This document shows, piece after piece, positions 24,524 through 33,102 of a stretch of DNA of 64,000 nt. How positions within the stretch are numbered: position 1 is the first letter of the stretch; every line of letters begins with the position of its first letter. The position numbers and the translations under genes are program-made. This DNA comes from Botryobacter ruber (lineage in GTDB: Bacteria > Bacteroidota > Bacteroidia > Cytophagales > Hymenobacteraceae). Location: contig NZ_QCZK02000049.1 of NCBI RefSeq assembly GCF_003347595.2, forward strand, positions 124,001 through 188,000, written 5' to 3'. The notes beneath the pieces are model-generated. The model was not told the origin of the DNA and did not search any database. It saw nothing but the letters and a program-made list of their open reading frames with translations.

Positions 24524-25627
24524 TTAATTACTTTTAATGTCTATAGACTTTAATTCGATACGCGAGGTATCGGCCGTGATTACCCGGGGACCCTGTATTT
24601 TACTTTTCAGGCGGCTGATGCTCTGGTGTACATAGGTATACCGGGGTTCGGCTGCCAGCAATCGCTGGTACTGTTCCAGTGACTTCTGGTACTGCCCTAT
24701 CCGCTCATAGCAGTTGGCAAGCGTCGCCATGAACTTCAGGTTGTTGCCGTACGTACTGGCGGCTTTCTCCAGGTGCTCGATGGCGCCAACGTTGTCTCCC
24801 TGCTGGTGCAACTCCAGCCCCAGCCAGAAATGCGCCCCCTGCAGGGTATCGTTCAGGGCGAGGGCTTTTTCAAAGCTTACCAGCGCACTGTCGGGTTGCT
24901 GCCGGACCTGGTGGAGCAGCCCTTTGTAGAGCCACAACTGGCCGTTGTCGCTGGCTAACGCCATGGCAGACTGCACGAGTCCGCCTGCCGTTTCAAATTC
25001 TTTCCGGGCAAGATAAATTCCTGCCAGTTCGCGTTGCGGCTCCATAAAATCAGGCGCCTGTTCCAGCGCCTTTTTATAGCTGCGGACAGCTCTTGCTGTA
25101 TCTCCCGTCTCCGCCTGAATGCGCCCGCGGTAGTAGAAAGCGTATTCGTCGGCCGGCGATATGTCCAATGCCTGGTTAATGTAGGCTCTGGCCTGCCGGT
25201 AATCGTGGCGCTGCAGGTACAGGTCGCCGAGGAGCACAAAGAGCGAGGAACTCTGGTAGGAGTTCCGTTCGGCCTGCAGCGCCAGCGCCAGCGCCTCGTC
25301 CTGCCTGCCCAGTGCCCGCAGTACCTGCGCTTTCACAAACCAGGTAGCCGGGTCGCGTTTAGACAAGCGTACGGCTTCGTTGGCATCTGCCAGCGCTTTG
25401 GTTAATTCTCCCTGCCGCAACAGCACAATGGCCCGCCGGGCATACAAACTTCCGTCGCCGCCAGTGCGCGCAATGGCATTGGTCAGATTGGAGAGCTGCG
25501 CCTCCGGCCTGTCGGCCATCTCTTCCAGGTTTACCATCTGCTCCCCCTCCACTTCGCTGGAGGTACAGGAGGTCCCCAGGCCAAGCAGCCACAAACCTAA
25601 CAGCAAAGAAAACGCCTGTATTCTCAT
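24524..25627 (-). CDS. TPR-repeat lipoprotein upstream of thrS
   Basis: 367 residues. The signal ends in a lipobox (LLGLGTSCTSS, Cys about 21). From about residue 58 to 345 there are eight or so tetratricopeptide repeats, with repeated patterns such as AYFYRGRI-like YAFYYRGRIQAETGDTARA, WLYKGLLHQVRQQPDSAL and ATLANCYERIGQYQKSLEQY. TPR lipoproteins of this kind act as scaffolds in the periplasm or outer membrane. The partner is unknown. It is 6 bp from thrS on the same strand, so it is probably the first gene of the thrS operon, an odd pairing also seen in other Cytophagales as far as I recall. Confidence 0.88.
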   Translation of the reverse strand: MRIQAFSLLLGLWLLGLGTSCTSSEVEGEQMVNLEEMADRPEAQLSNLTNAIARTGGDGSLYARRAIVLLRQGELTKALADANEAVRLSKRDPATWFVKAQVLRALGRQDEALALALQAERNSYQSSSLFVLLGDLYLQRHDYRQARAYINQALDISPADEYAFYYRGRIQAETGDTARAVRSYKKALEQAPDFMEPQRELAGIYLARKEFETAGGLVQSAMALASDNGQLWLYKGLLHQVRQQPDSALVSFEKALALNDTLQGAHFWLGLELHQQGDNVGAIEHLEKAASTYGNNLKFMATLANCYERIGQYQKSLEQYQRLLAAEPRYTYVHQSISRLKSKIQGPRVITADTSRIELKSIDIKSN

Positions 25628-25746
25628 TCCCCGGTTAACACGTTCTACGCAACGGCAGTTTTTGCCTGCGCTAAATTATATATATTTTACTTAAATAACG
25701 AGATTCTTCTGCTATCTCCTTTTTACCGTTCGCCATTCATTTTATA

Positions 25747-25778
25747 GGTGCAGAGGCTGTGGTGGCAGGTGCAGATAA
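25747..25778 (+). repeat. Dispersed repeat beside a terminator
   Basis: GGTGCAGAGGCTGTGG then TGGCAGGTGCAGA. The right end is shortened (CAGATAAG in place of CAGCAGA). Confidence 0.75.
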
Positions 25779-25780
25779 GA

Positions 25781-25818
25781 AAAATGCCTGCATCCGGAAA
25801 CGGAGCAGGCATTTTTTT
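25781..25818. terminator. Bidirectional terminator after the TPR gene
   Basis: Stem AAAATGCCTGC (25781-25791) pairs with GCAGGCATTTT (25805-25815) around a 13-nt loop, with further T's to 25818. It lies 12 bp beyond the stop of the minus-strand TPR gene. Confidence 0.85.
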
Positions 25819-25829
25819 ATCAGGAAAAA

Positions 25830-26615
25830 CTACCGTAACTGCTCATCCAACATAATCTTGCAGCGCCTGCTTAGTTCCAGCTCCTCTTTTGTTTCCAGGT
25901 TAAGCGTTAAGGCGCGCTCCAGTACAGAAATGCAGTTATCGCGGTCTTTTATTTCGCGGTAAATAGAAGCCAGGTCAAAGTAATACCGGATATTCTGCGG
26001 GTTATATTCGATTGCTTTCTGCATGGATGTAACAGCCTCTTTGGTGCTTACATCTGCGGGTGCATCGCCCAGGAATAACTTGGAGGCCGCCACCTCGGCA
26101 AAATTGAGGTTGGCCATTTTATACTGCCAGCGTCCCAGTAAATGCCAGGCGCCGGCATGAAAGGCATCGCAGGCTAAAGCAGCATCCAGGTAACTCTTTA
26201 TCTCCCGGGTCAGGGTCAGCCGTTGCTTCGGACCGGACATAAGCGCGATGTGTGCTAAGGTAAGTGCCATCATGTAATTCGATTCGGCATCGGCTGCATT
26301 CAGCACATAGGCCCGAAGCGCATAGTCCTTTGCTTTGTTAAAGTGCTGCAGTTTGCGGGTATCGTCTGCATACCGGTCCCCGATGCGGTTGTGCAGCAGA
26401 CTGGCTTTGCACAAGGCTTCGTAATTGTCGGAGGAGAGCGACAACACCTCCTCGTAAACACGCAGTGCCTCGGTATCTTTATAATGACTCAGCAAAGAGT
26501 CTGCCCGTTGCAGCAGTTGCTTATGGTCTGAAGAAACGGCAAAGGCCTGCTGCACAGGCAGCACGCCCCCCATTAAAATCAGCATATATAGTACATGTAT
26601 CAAATATCTTTTCAT
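25830..26615 (-). CDS. Secreted TPR-repeat protein
   Basis: 261 residues with a cleavable-type signal peptide (MKRYLIHVLYMLILMGGVLPVQQAFA, site near 26). The rest is helical with TPR-like units (LLQRADSLLSHYKDTEALRVYEEVLSL, WHLLGRWQYKMANLNF, YYFDLASIYREIKDRDNCISVLERAL). The arrangement resembles proteins of the regulator-of-microtubule-dynamics type TPR family found in Bacteroidota. The function is unknown and the location is probably periplasmic. It is 56 bp downstream of parC on the same strand and has its own terminator. Confidence 0.82.
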   Translation of the reverse strand: MKRYLIHVLYMLILMGGVLPVQQAFAVSSDHKQLLQRADSLLSHYKDTEALRVYEEVLSLSSDNYEALCKASLLHNRIGDRYADDTRKLQHFNKAKDYALRAYVLNAADAESNYMMALTLAHIALMSGPKQRLTLTREIKSYLDAALACDAFHAGAWHLLGRWQYKMANLNFAEVAASKLFLGDAPADVSTKEAVTSMQKAIEYNPQNIRYYFDLASIYREIKDRDNCISVLERALTLNLETKEELELSRRCKIMLDEQLR

Positions 26616-26671
26616 AACTCATTTTCCCACTCATAAGACAGATGACAACATTACCTATAAAAGGATTTTAT

Positions 26672-29425
26672 TTAGAACAAGTTTAGCTGCTTCTTTTTCT
26701 TGACTGCTTCTTTTGCACTATTATCATCTATACTAGGTTCTACGTCGGCACCGGATTCTGGTTGGCTTCCGCTTGCGCGCGCTGCTTCTTCTGCCAGTTC
26801 AAGCAGTTCGGATGGCACGGCTGCGGCCTCTCTTTTAGCAACAGGTTTCTTTGGTTTTGCCTTTTCTTCCTGCTGCACCAGTTCCTGCTTCGGCACATCC
26901 ACATCCAGAATCTTGTAATAATTTAATTTATTACCCAATGCTTTCCAACCTTTCACGTCGATGAACTCGCTCAGCAGCAGCTTCTCCCCTTCTTTGTCGC
27001 TCCTTCGGTCGCGCTTGAACTTGATATCGGCCAGCGGTTCCGGATGTGTAGACACGGCTTCGAGCCTGGAACCTTTGGTTTCCGGGATAAAAGTAAAGCG
27101 CTTGGCAATGGTGGAAGTTTCGATTTTGAAACGCTTCACATAATAGGTCTTGCTTTCGCCTTCGTAGTAGATCGCCGAAATAACCAGCTCCGGGTAATAC
27201 TTCTGCAGCACCTTAATGCGCTCCACCGCGTAATGGTTGGCCAGGTCAAACGAAGTCAGTTCGTAGCTGCCATCGTCGTACACCACCAGGATGGTATCGT
27301 CGGTGTTGAAGGAGCCCAGGTAGCGGCCGCGGCCTTCGGTATTCAAACGCCCGATCACTTCGTCGTAATAAATCTCGCGTCCGCCCAGTGTCGACTCGCC
27401 CAGGCTTTTCTGCACCACTTTCTTGATCGGGTACTTGGTAACGATGTTACCGTTAGAACCTTTTCCTTTGATAAGAAGTTCGGCAAAGTCGAATTCAAAG
27501 ACTTTGTTGCGTGCTGAGGCAGCAGGCGCCAGCGTTACCGTAACCACTTCCGATTCGGAGTTCGGGTTGGCGGTGAGGTAATGCACTTTGGAATTTTTCT
27601 CACCTTTGGTCAGGTCGTATTCTTTGTCGCGGGTAATCGACTTCACGGCGAATCGCTTGGCATACGAAACACCCGACTTGCCATCTACATAAATCATGTT
27701 GTAGACCATGTGCTCGTCGTTTTTGTTGTAGACGTGCGCCATGATGATGTCTTTGCCCACAAAGGTTTTATCGGCCACCTTCGTCACTGTAAACTTGCCG
27801 TCTTTACGGAACACAATGATGTCGTCCATATCGGAGCACTCGCACACAAATTCGTCTTTGCGAAGGCTGGTTCCGATAAAGCCGTCTTTGGCATTCATGT
27901 ACAGCTTCTGGTTGGCAATAGCCACTTTCTGTGCCGTAATCACATCGAAGGTCTTCACCTGGGTGCGGCGGTCTTTACCCTGGCCGTATTTCTTGAGGAG
28001 GCCTTCGAAGTAAGAAATGGCGTAACGGATAAGATGTGCCAGGTTATCGTCCACCTCGGCCATCTCTTCCTCCAGCTTCCTGATATATTCGTCGGCTTTG
28101 AAGGAGTCGTATTTGGAGATGCGCTTGATCCTGATTTCGGTCAGGCGCACGATGTCCTCTTCCGTCACCTCGCGGCGCAGCAGGGGCTTGAACGGCTCCA
28201 GGCCTTTGTCGATCGCCTCGATTACAGCTTCCCAGGTTTCGCACTCTTCGATGTCGCGGTAAATGCGGTTTTCGATAAAGATTTTCTCCAGCGACGAATG
28301 GTGCCACTTGTCTTCCAGTTCTCCTTTGCGAATCTCGAGCTCGCGTTTGAGCAGGTCTACCGTTTTGAAAGTAGAAATGCGCAGCAGCTCGTCCACACTC
28401 ATAAAGTGCGGCTTGTCTTCGATAATCACGCAGGTGTTGGGCGAAATAGAAACCTCGCAGTCGGTGAAGGCATAGAGGGCATCGATGGTCAGGTCCGGTG
28501 ACACTCCCGGCGGCAGCTGCACATGTATTTCCACTTCGGCTGCCGTGTTGTCCACTACCTTTTTGATCTTGATCTTGTTGTTCTCGCTCGCCTTCACGAT
28601 CGATTCCATCAGACCGGTAGTGGTAATGCCATAAGGCACATCGCGGATGATGAGCAGCGTTTTGTCGATCTTCTCGATCGTGGCCCTCACCCGGATCTTG
28701 CCGCCGCGCATACCGCCGTTGTAGTTGGTCACGTCAACTTGTCCGCCCGTCAGGAAGTCGGGCAGCAGCTGCGTCTTTTTGCCTTTGAGCACATCGATTG
28801 AAGCCTTAATCAGCTCCTTGAAGTTGTGCGGCATAATCTTCGTAGACAGACCTACGGCAATACCTTCCACGCCCTGCGCCAGCAGCAGCGGGAATTTTAC
28901 CGGCAGCGTAACCGGCTCGTTTTTACGGCCGTCGTAGGACAGCTGCCACAGCGTGGTCTGCGGGTTAAACACCACATCGAGCGCAAACTTGGAAAGGCGC
29001 GCCTCGATGTAACGCGATGCAGCTGCACTGTCGCCGGTGCGCACGTCGCCCCAGTTACCCTGCGTCTCGATCAGCAGGTCTTTCTGCCCCAGGCCCACCA
29101 TGGCATCGCCAATCGAAGCATCGCCGTGCGGATGGTACTGCATGGTTTGCCCGATCACGTTGGCTACCTTGTTAAAGCGACCATCGTCCATCTCTTTCAT
29201 GGCGTGCAGGATACGGCGCTGCACCGGCTTGAGGCCGTCTTCGATAGCTGGCACCGCGCGTTCCAGGATTACATAAGAAGCATAGTCGAGGAACCAGTTT
29301 TCGTACAAGCCGGAGACCGGGGTTACGTTATGAATGACTTCGTCTTCGCCATCCGTAAAGTGCACTTCCTGCTCCATTTCTTCGTGTTGGTGTAATTCTT
29401 CGTTGTTCAACTCGTCGTTATGCAT
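26672..29425 (-). CDS. parC: Topoisomerase IV subunit A (ParC/GyrA family)
   Basis: 917 residues. After a short acidic N-terminus the breakage-reunion domain begins (GLYENWFLDYASYVILERAVPAIEDGLKPVQRRIL). The catalytic Tyr is Y139 in SAAASRYIEARL, with the quinolone-region block YHPHGDASIGDAM before it. The C-terminal region (about 500-830) forms the beta-pinwheel. The last ~60 residues are low-complexity and charged. With ParE it decatenates daughter chromosomes. parC overlaps parE by 8 bp. Bacteroidota annotation often calls this pair gyrase/topoisomerase IV; the order and the tight overlap fit ParE-ParC. Confidence 0.95.
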   Translation of the reverse strand: MHNDELNNEELHQHEEMEQEVHFTDGEDEVIHNVTPVSGLYENWFLDYASYVILERAVPAIEDGLKPVQRRILHAMKEMDDGRFNKVANVIGQTMQYHPHGDASIGDAMVGLGQKDLLIETQGNWGDVRTGDSAAASRYIEARLSKFALDVVFNPQTTLWQLSYDGRKNEPVTLPVKFPLLLAQGVEGIAVGLSTKIMPHNFKELIKASIDVLKGKKTQLLPDFLTGGQVDVTNYNGGMRGGKIRVRATIEKIDKTLLIIRDVPYGITTTGLMESIVKASENNKIKIKKVVDNTAAEVEIHVQLPPGVSPDLTIDALYAFTDCEVSISPNTCVIIEDKPHFMSVDELLRISTFKTVDLLKRELEIRKGELEDKWHHSSLEKIFIENRIYRDIEECETWEAVIEAIDKGLEPFKPLLRREVTEEDIVRLTEIRIKRISKYDSFKADEYIRKLEEEMAEVDDNLAHLIRYAISYFEGLLKKYGQGKDRRTQVKTFDVITAQKVAIANQKLYMNAKDGFIGTSLRKDEFVCECSDMDDIIVFRKDGKFTVTKVADKTFVGKDIIMAHVYNKNDEHMVYNMIYVDGKSGVSYAKRFAVKSITRDKEYDLTKGEKNSKVHYLTANPNSESEVVTVTLAPAASARNKVFEFDFAELLIKGKGSNGNIVTKYPIKKVVQKSLGESTLGGREIYYDEVIGRLNTEGRGRYLGSFNTDDTILVVYDDGSYELTSFDLANHYAVERIKVLQKYYPELVISAIYYEGESKTYYVKRFKIETSTIAKRFTFIPETKGSRLEAVSTHPEPLADIKFKRDRRSDKEGEKLLLSEFIDVKGWKALGNKLNYYKILDVDVPKQELVQQEEKAKPKKPVAKREAAAVPSELLELAEEAARASGSQPESGADVEPSIDDNSAKEAVKKKKQLNLF

Positions 29426-31280
29426 ATACTTCCTCTACTATGTCTTTCTCTATTCTTAGGTTCTCGATAATAAACTGCTGCCGGTCCGGGGTGTTTTTGC
29501 CCATGTAGTAAGTCAGCAGTTTCTGGATGGTGGTGTCCTTCTGCAGGATCACCGGCTTGAGCTTGATGTTATCGCCGATAAACTTGCCGAACTCATCCGG
29601 CGAGATTTCTCCCAATCCTTTAAAGCGGGTGATCTCCGGCTTCTTGCCCAGTTTGTTGATAGCTTCCTGCTTTTCGGTTTCGTTGTAGCAGTAGATGGTT
29701 TCCTTTTTGTTGCGCACCCTAAAGAGCGGCGTCTCCAGGATGTACACGTGCCCGTTGCGCACCAGGTCGGGGAAGAACTGCAGGAAGAACGTAAGCAGCA
29801 GCAAGCGGATGTGCATGCCGTCCACGTCGGCATCGGTGGCGATGACCACGCGGTTGTAGCGCAGGCCTTCCAGCCCTTCCTCTATGTTTAGGGCGTGCTG
29901 CAGCAGGTTCAGCTCTTCGTTTTCGTACACCACCTTTTTCTTCATGCCAAAGCAGTTGAGTGGCTTACCTCTTAAGGAGAATACCGCCTCGATATCCACG
30001 TTGCGCGATTTGGTGATGGAGCCACTAGCGGAGTCACCCTCGGTGATGAACAGCGTGGAGAGCAGGTTGCGCTCGTCTTTGTCTTCGTTGAAGTGCAGGC
30101 GGCAGTCACGGAGCTTGCGGTTGTGCAGGTTGGCTTTTTTGGCGCGCTGGTTGGCCAGCTTCTTCACGCCTGCCATATCCTTCCGCTCGCGCTCGCTTTG
30201 CTCGATGCGGCGCTTCAGTTCGTTAGCGGTGTCGGGATGCTTGTGCAGGTAGTTGTCGAGGTGCTCTTTTACAAAGTCGTTGATGTAAGCACGCACGGCA
30301 GGCCCGTCCGGTCCCATTTCGATAGAACCCAGCTTGGTTTTGGTCTGCGACTCGAACACCGGCTCCTGTACGCGCAGCGAAATGGCGCCAATAATGGAGC
30401 CACGGATATCGGCGGCGTCATAGTCTTTCTTATAAAAATCACGCACCGTCTTCACCACTGCCTCGCGGAAAGCCGCCAGGTGGGTACCGCCCATGGTGGT
30501 GTACTGGCCGTTCACGAAGCTATAGTATTCTTCTCCGTACTCATTGCCGTGTGTCAGGGCCAGCTCGATATCCTCGCCTTTCAGGTGGATGATCGGGTAG
30601 CGCAGGCTTTCGGCGTCGGTCTTGTGCGAGAGCAGGTCGAGCAAACCTTTTTCGGAATAGAACTTCTTGCCGTTGAAGTTAATCGTCAAACCGGCATTCA
30701 GGTAAGCGTAGTTCCATATCTGGTTTTCGAGGTAATCGGGGTTAAACCGGAAGTTTTTGAAGATGGTATCGTCCGGCGTGAAGATGGTGAGCGTACCGTT
30801 GCGCTGGCTGGTCTCCTCCAGCTTATGGTCGGTCGTCAGCACCCCGCGCTCAAACTCGGCGGTCTTCATCTGCCCTTCACGCACCGACTGCACTTTAAAG
30901 TAGCTCGACAGGGCATTTACCGCTTTGGTACCCACCCCGTTCAGACCAACCGATTTCTGGAAGGCTTTGCTGTCGTACTTACCACCGGTGTTGATCTTGC
31001 TCACGCAGTCGATTACTTTGCCCAGCGGAATGCCGCGGCCATAGTCGCGCACCTGCACCTTGTGGTCCGATATTTTAATCTCGATGGTTTTGCCGTTCCC
31101 CATCACGTGCTCATCGATGGAGTTGTCAATCACCTCTTTTACCAGAATGTAAATCCCGTCGTCCGGCGAAGACCCGTCACCCAGTTTACCAATGTACATG
31201 CCGGGGCGCAACCTGATGTGCTCGCGCGGCTCCAGCGACCGGATACTGTCTTCGTCGTAAAAATGCTCTAACTCTGCCAT
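29418..31280 (-). CDS. parE: Topoisomerase IV subunit B (ParE)
   Basis: 620 residues, the compact length typical of ParE in this phylum. The GHKL ATPase motifs are in place: VKEVIDNSIDEHVMGNGK (N-box), VRDYGRGIPLG and VGLNGVGTKAVNALS. The TOPRIM domain has LFITEGDSASGSI and the metal site ATDADVDGMHIRLLLLTFF. The C-terminal block KGLGEISPDEFGKFI closes the protein. It powers the ParC cleavage core. It is the upstream gene of the parE-parC pair. The 392-aa frame on the opposite strand is a shadow. Confidence 0.96.
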   Translation of the reverse strand: MAELEHFYDEDSIRSLEPREHIRLRPGMYIGKLGDGSSPDDGIYILVKEVIDNSIDEHVMGNGKTIEIKISDHKVQVRDYGRGIPLGKVIDCVSKINTGGKYDSKAFQKSVGLNGVGTKAVNALSSYFKVQSVREGQMKTAEFERGVLTTDHKLEETSQRNGTLTIFTPDDTIFKNFRFNPDYLENQIWNYAYLNAGLTINFNGKKFYSEKGLLDLLSHKTDAESLRYPIIHLKGEDIELALTHGNEYGEEYYSFVNGQYTTMGGTHLAAFREAVVKTVRDFYKKDYDAADIRGSIIGAISLRVQEPVFESQTKTKLGSIEMGPDGPAVRAYINDFVKEHLDNYLHKHPDTANELKRRIEQSERERKDMAGVKKLANQRAKKANLHNRKLRDCRLHFNEDKDERNLLSTLFITEGDSASGSITKSRNVDIEAVFSLRGKPLNCFGMKKKVVYENEELNLLQHALNIEEGLEGLRYNRVVIATDADVDGMHIRLLLLTFFLQFFPDLVRNGHVYILETPLFRVRNKKETIYCYNETEKQEAINKLGKKPEITRFKGLGEISPDEFGKFIGDNIKLKPVILQKDTTIQKLLTYYMGKNTPDRQQFIIENLRIEKDIVEEVYA

Positions 31281-31632
31281 TCTTTAAGCGTATTGTTGTG
31301 TTTAGGTAAAATCAACCGGAAAATTAAAAAATAAAAGGCATCTGCCATAATGAAAGCTCCAGGTGCCTGTACTAAATTGCAAGGTAAATATTTTTTTGCT
31401 AAATATTTTAGTCTCCTGCTGCCATATTTCAGCCTTTACCATTTCTGCGTCCTAAATAACAATAATACAGCGCTACTGGTTCACAGGAGCAGGAGAATTC
31501 TGCAGGAAAGAAAGCTAAATTATTTAGCATTTTTATATTCAAAAACAAATATATTTGCTGCTGATTTTTTTTTACTGAATGTACCTGAAATTGCTGAATT
31601 TGCGGTTTCAACAATTTATCAAACAACTCTCA
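31281..31632. other. 352-bp divergent intergenic region
   Basis: Separates parE (-) from the transporter gene (+). It is AT-rich around 31500-31570, where a TGAATTTG (31597-31604, one mismatch to TAnnTTTG) could be the transporter -7 box. No gene and no dispersed repeat is seen. Confidence 0.5.
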
Positions 31633-32775
31633 ATGGAAATCAAACTGCCCAAGTACTTAAAGTATACCATCATACTGCTGGGGCTCATCTTGTTACTGTG
31701 GATACTGCAGACGTTCAAGTCAACGCTGATGCCGATGGCTTTCGGGTTGCTGTTTGCCATGCTGCTGCTCCCCCTTACCCGCGACCTGGAAAACAGGAGG
31801 CTGCCGCGGGCTATTGCCATCTTTATCAGCATCATCTTTGTGGTGGTGATCCTGGGACTGGTGGTCTGGTTTCTGTCGGTGCAGCTGATGAGCCTCACCT
31901 CGGAACTGGACAAGATCGGCGAAAACATTAATGCCCTGATCATGCGGTTCCAGGAATACCTGTACCAGAAAACAGGAATACAGCCGGTCAATAACACCGA
32001 CCTGATCCGGAATATCATTGGCAGCCTGCAGGACATTTCCACCACCTTCCTGGGCAGCACCATCTCCATGACAACAGGTGCCATTGCCGCCCTGACGCTG
32101 GTGCCCATCTTCGTTTTCTGCCTGCTCTACTACCGCGACCACCTGGAGCAGTTCATGTTCAAGTTCGTAACCCGTGACAGGCGCGGCAACATGAATCAGA
32201 CCATCACCAACATCCAGGGCGTGATACAGAGTTATATTTCCGGGCTGATGATCGTGATCATGATTGTGGCCCTGCTGAACTCGGCGGGCTTGCTCCTGCT
32301 GGATGTAAAGTACGCTATCTTTTTTGGTGTCTTCGCTTCTATCCTGACCATTATTCCTTACATCGGTATTCTGATCGGCGCCACGCTGCCCGCCCTGTTT
32401 ACGCTGGCAACAACCGGCAGTCTGCTCGATGCGGCACTGGTGGTGGTGGCCCTGATGGTGGTGCAGTTCCTGGAAGGAAATTTTATTACTCCTTTTGTAG
32501 TAGGTTCAAAAGTAAGTATCAATCCTTTTGCTGCCATCGTAGCCCTGTTAATTGGCGGAGAAGTGTGGGGACCGGCCGGCATGATTCTTTCCATTCCCAT
32601 CATCGCCACACTTAAAGTATTGTTTGATGCCTATCCGCCCCTGAACCCCTTCGGTTTCCTGATCAGCGATATAGAAGATACCAAACCCAAAAAGAGTGGC
32701 CGTTTTAACCGTATGTTCGATAAGATAAGAGAAAAGGCTATCCGGAAAGGAAAGGAGGAACGGGAGGAAAAGTGA
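31633..32775 (+). CDS. AI-2E family transporter (TqsA/PerM-like)
   Basis: 380 residues from ATG 31633. The frame is open from 31579, but a promoter-like box lies inside that extension. Eight or so membrane helices are visible. Family features are LMPMAFGLLFAMLLLPLTRDLE near the N-terminus, IQGVIQSYISGLMIVIMIVALLNSAGLLLLDVKYAIFFGV, and the C-terminal LEGNFITPFVVGSKVSINPFAAIVALLIGGEVWGPAGMILSIPI. The family includes an autoinducer-2 exporter and Na+/H+ antiporters, so the substrate is open. The last ~40 residues are very basic and cytoplasmic. Confidence 0.9.
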   Translation: MEIKLPKYLKYTIILLGLILLLWILQTFKSTLMPMAFGLLFAMLLLPLTRDLENRRLPRAIAIFISIIFVVVILGLVVWFLSVQLMSLTSELDKIGENINALIMRFQEYLYQKTGIQPVNNTDLIRNIIGSLQDISTTFLGSTISMTTGAIAALTLVPIFVFCLLYYRDHLEQFMFKFVTRDRRGNMNQTITNIQGVIQSYISGLMIVIMIVALLNSAGLLLLDVKYAIFFGVFASILTIIPYIGILIGATLPALFTLATTGSLLDAALVVVALMVVQFLEGNFITPFVVGSKVSINPFAAIVALLIGGEVWGPAGMILSIPIIATLKVLFDAYPPLNPFGFLISDIEDTKPKKSGRFNRMFDKIREKAIRKGKEEREEK

Positions 32776-32871
32776 TTGTCTGCTAATTTTGTTTGCAAAA
32801 CAAGCTGCTGGAGTTACACATTTGAAACATATTACTAAAATTTTTGGTTTATAGTTTAGTTATTGGCACAG

Positions 32872-32912
32872 GAAGTTTAGGAGTTTGAGAGTTTAGGAGT
32901 TTGAGAGTTATT
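32872..32912 (+). repeat. GAGTTT minisatellite-like tract
   Basis: Units AGTTTAGGAGTTTGAG repeat about three times. It is the reverse of the tract at 33001. Confidence 0.7.
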
Positions 32913-32960
32913 AAGTAAAAATCATAGGTATCAAAAACCACAAAAATGACAGTTCAGGCA

Positions 32961-32992
32961 AGAGCAGTGGCTTTGGTGACAGGTGTAGTGAA
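32961..32992 (+). repeat. Dispersed repeat between two minisatellite tracts
   Basis: AGAGCAGTGGCTTTGGTGAC then AGGTGTAGTGAA, with about seven differences from the full-length copies. Confidence 0.65.
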
Positions 32993-33000
32993 ACGGTTAA

Positions 33001-33054
33001 ACCCCTAAACTCTATAACTCTCTAACTCCAAAACTCCCAAACTCCTAAACTTAA
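33001..33054 (-). repeat. AACTCC minisatellite-like tract, inverted
   Basis: Units ACTCTATAACTCTCTAACTC, complementary to the tract at 32872. It ends just before the next gene's 5' region. Confidence 0.7.
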
Positions 33055-33102
33055 TTGACCTCCCCAATAACTAAAAACGAGTAACCAATAACAAAAGAAG
33101 CT

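Larger units (their letters stand above)
32776..33102. other. 327-bp intergenic region built of repeats
   Basis: Between the transporter and the exonuclease/GIY-YIG gene. It contains a GAGTTT tract (32872), a dispersed repeat (32961) and the complementary AACTC tract (33001), so most of it is repeat sequence. A small perfect inverted repeat TTGTTT-GCA-AAACAA-like stands near 32790. Confidence 0.65.

Noticed and set aside
30093..31271. 392-aa open frame opposite parE
   Set aside because: Shadow of parE; GC-rich codon use on one strand keeps the reverse frame open.
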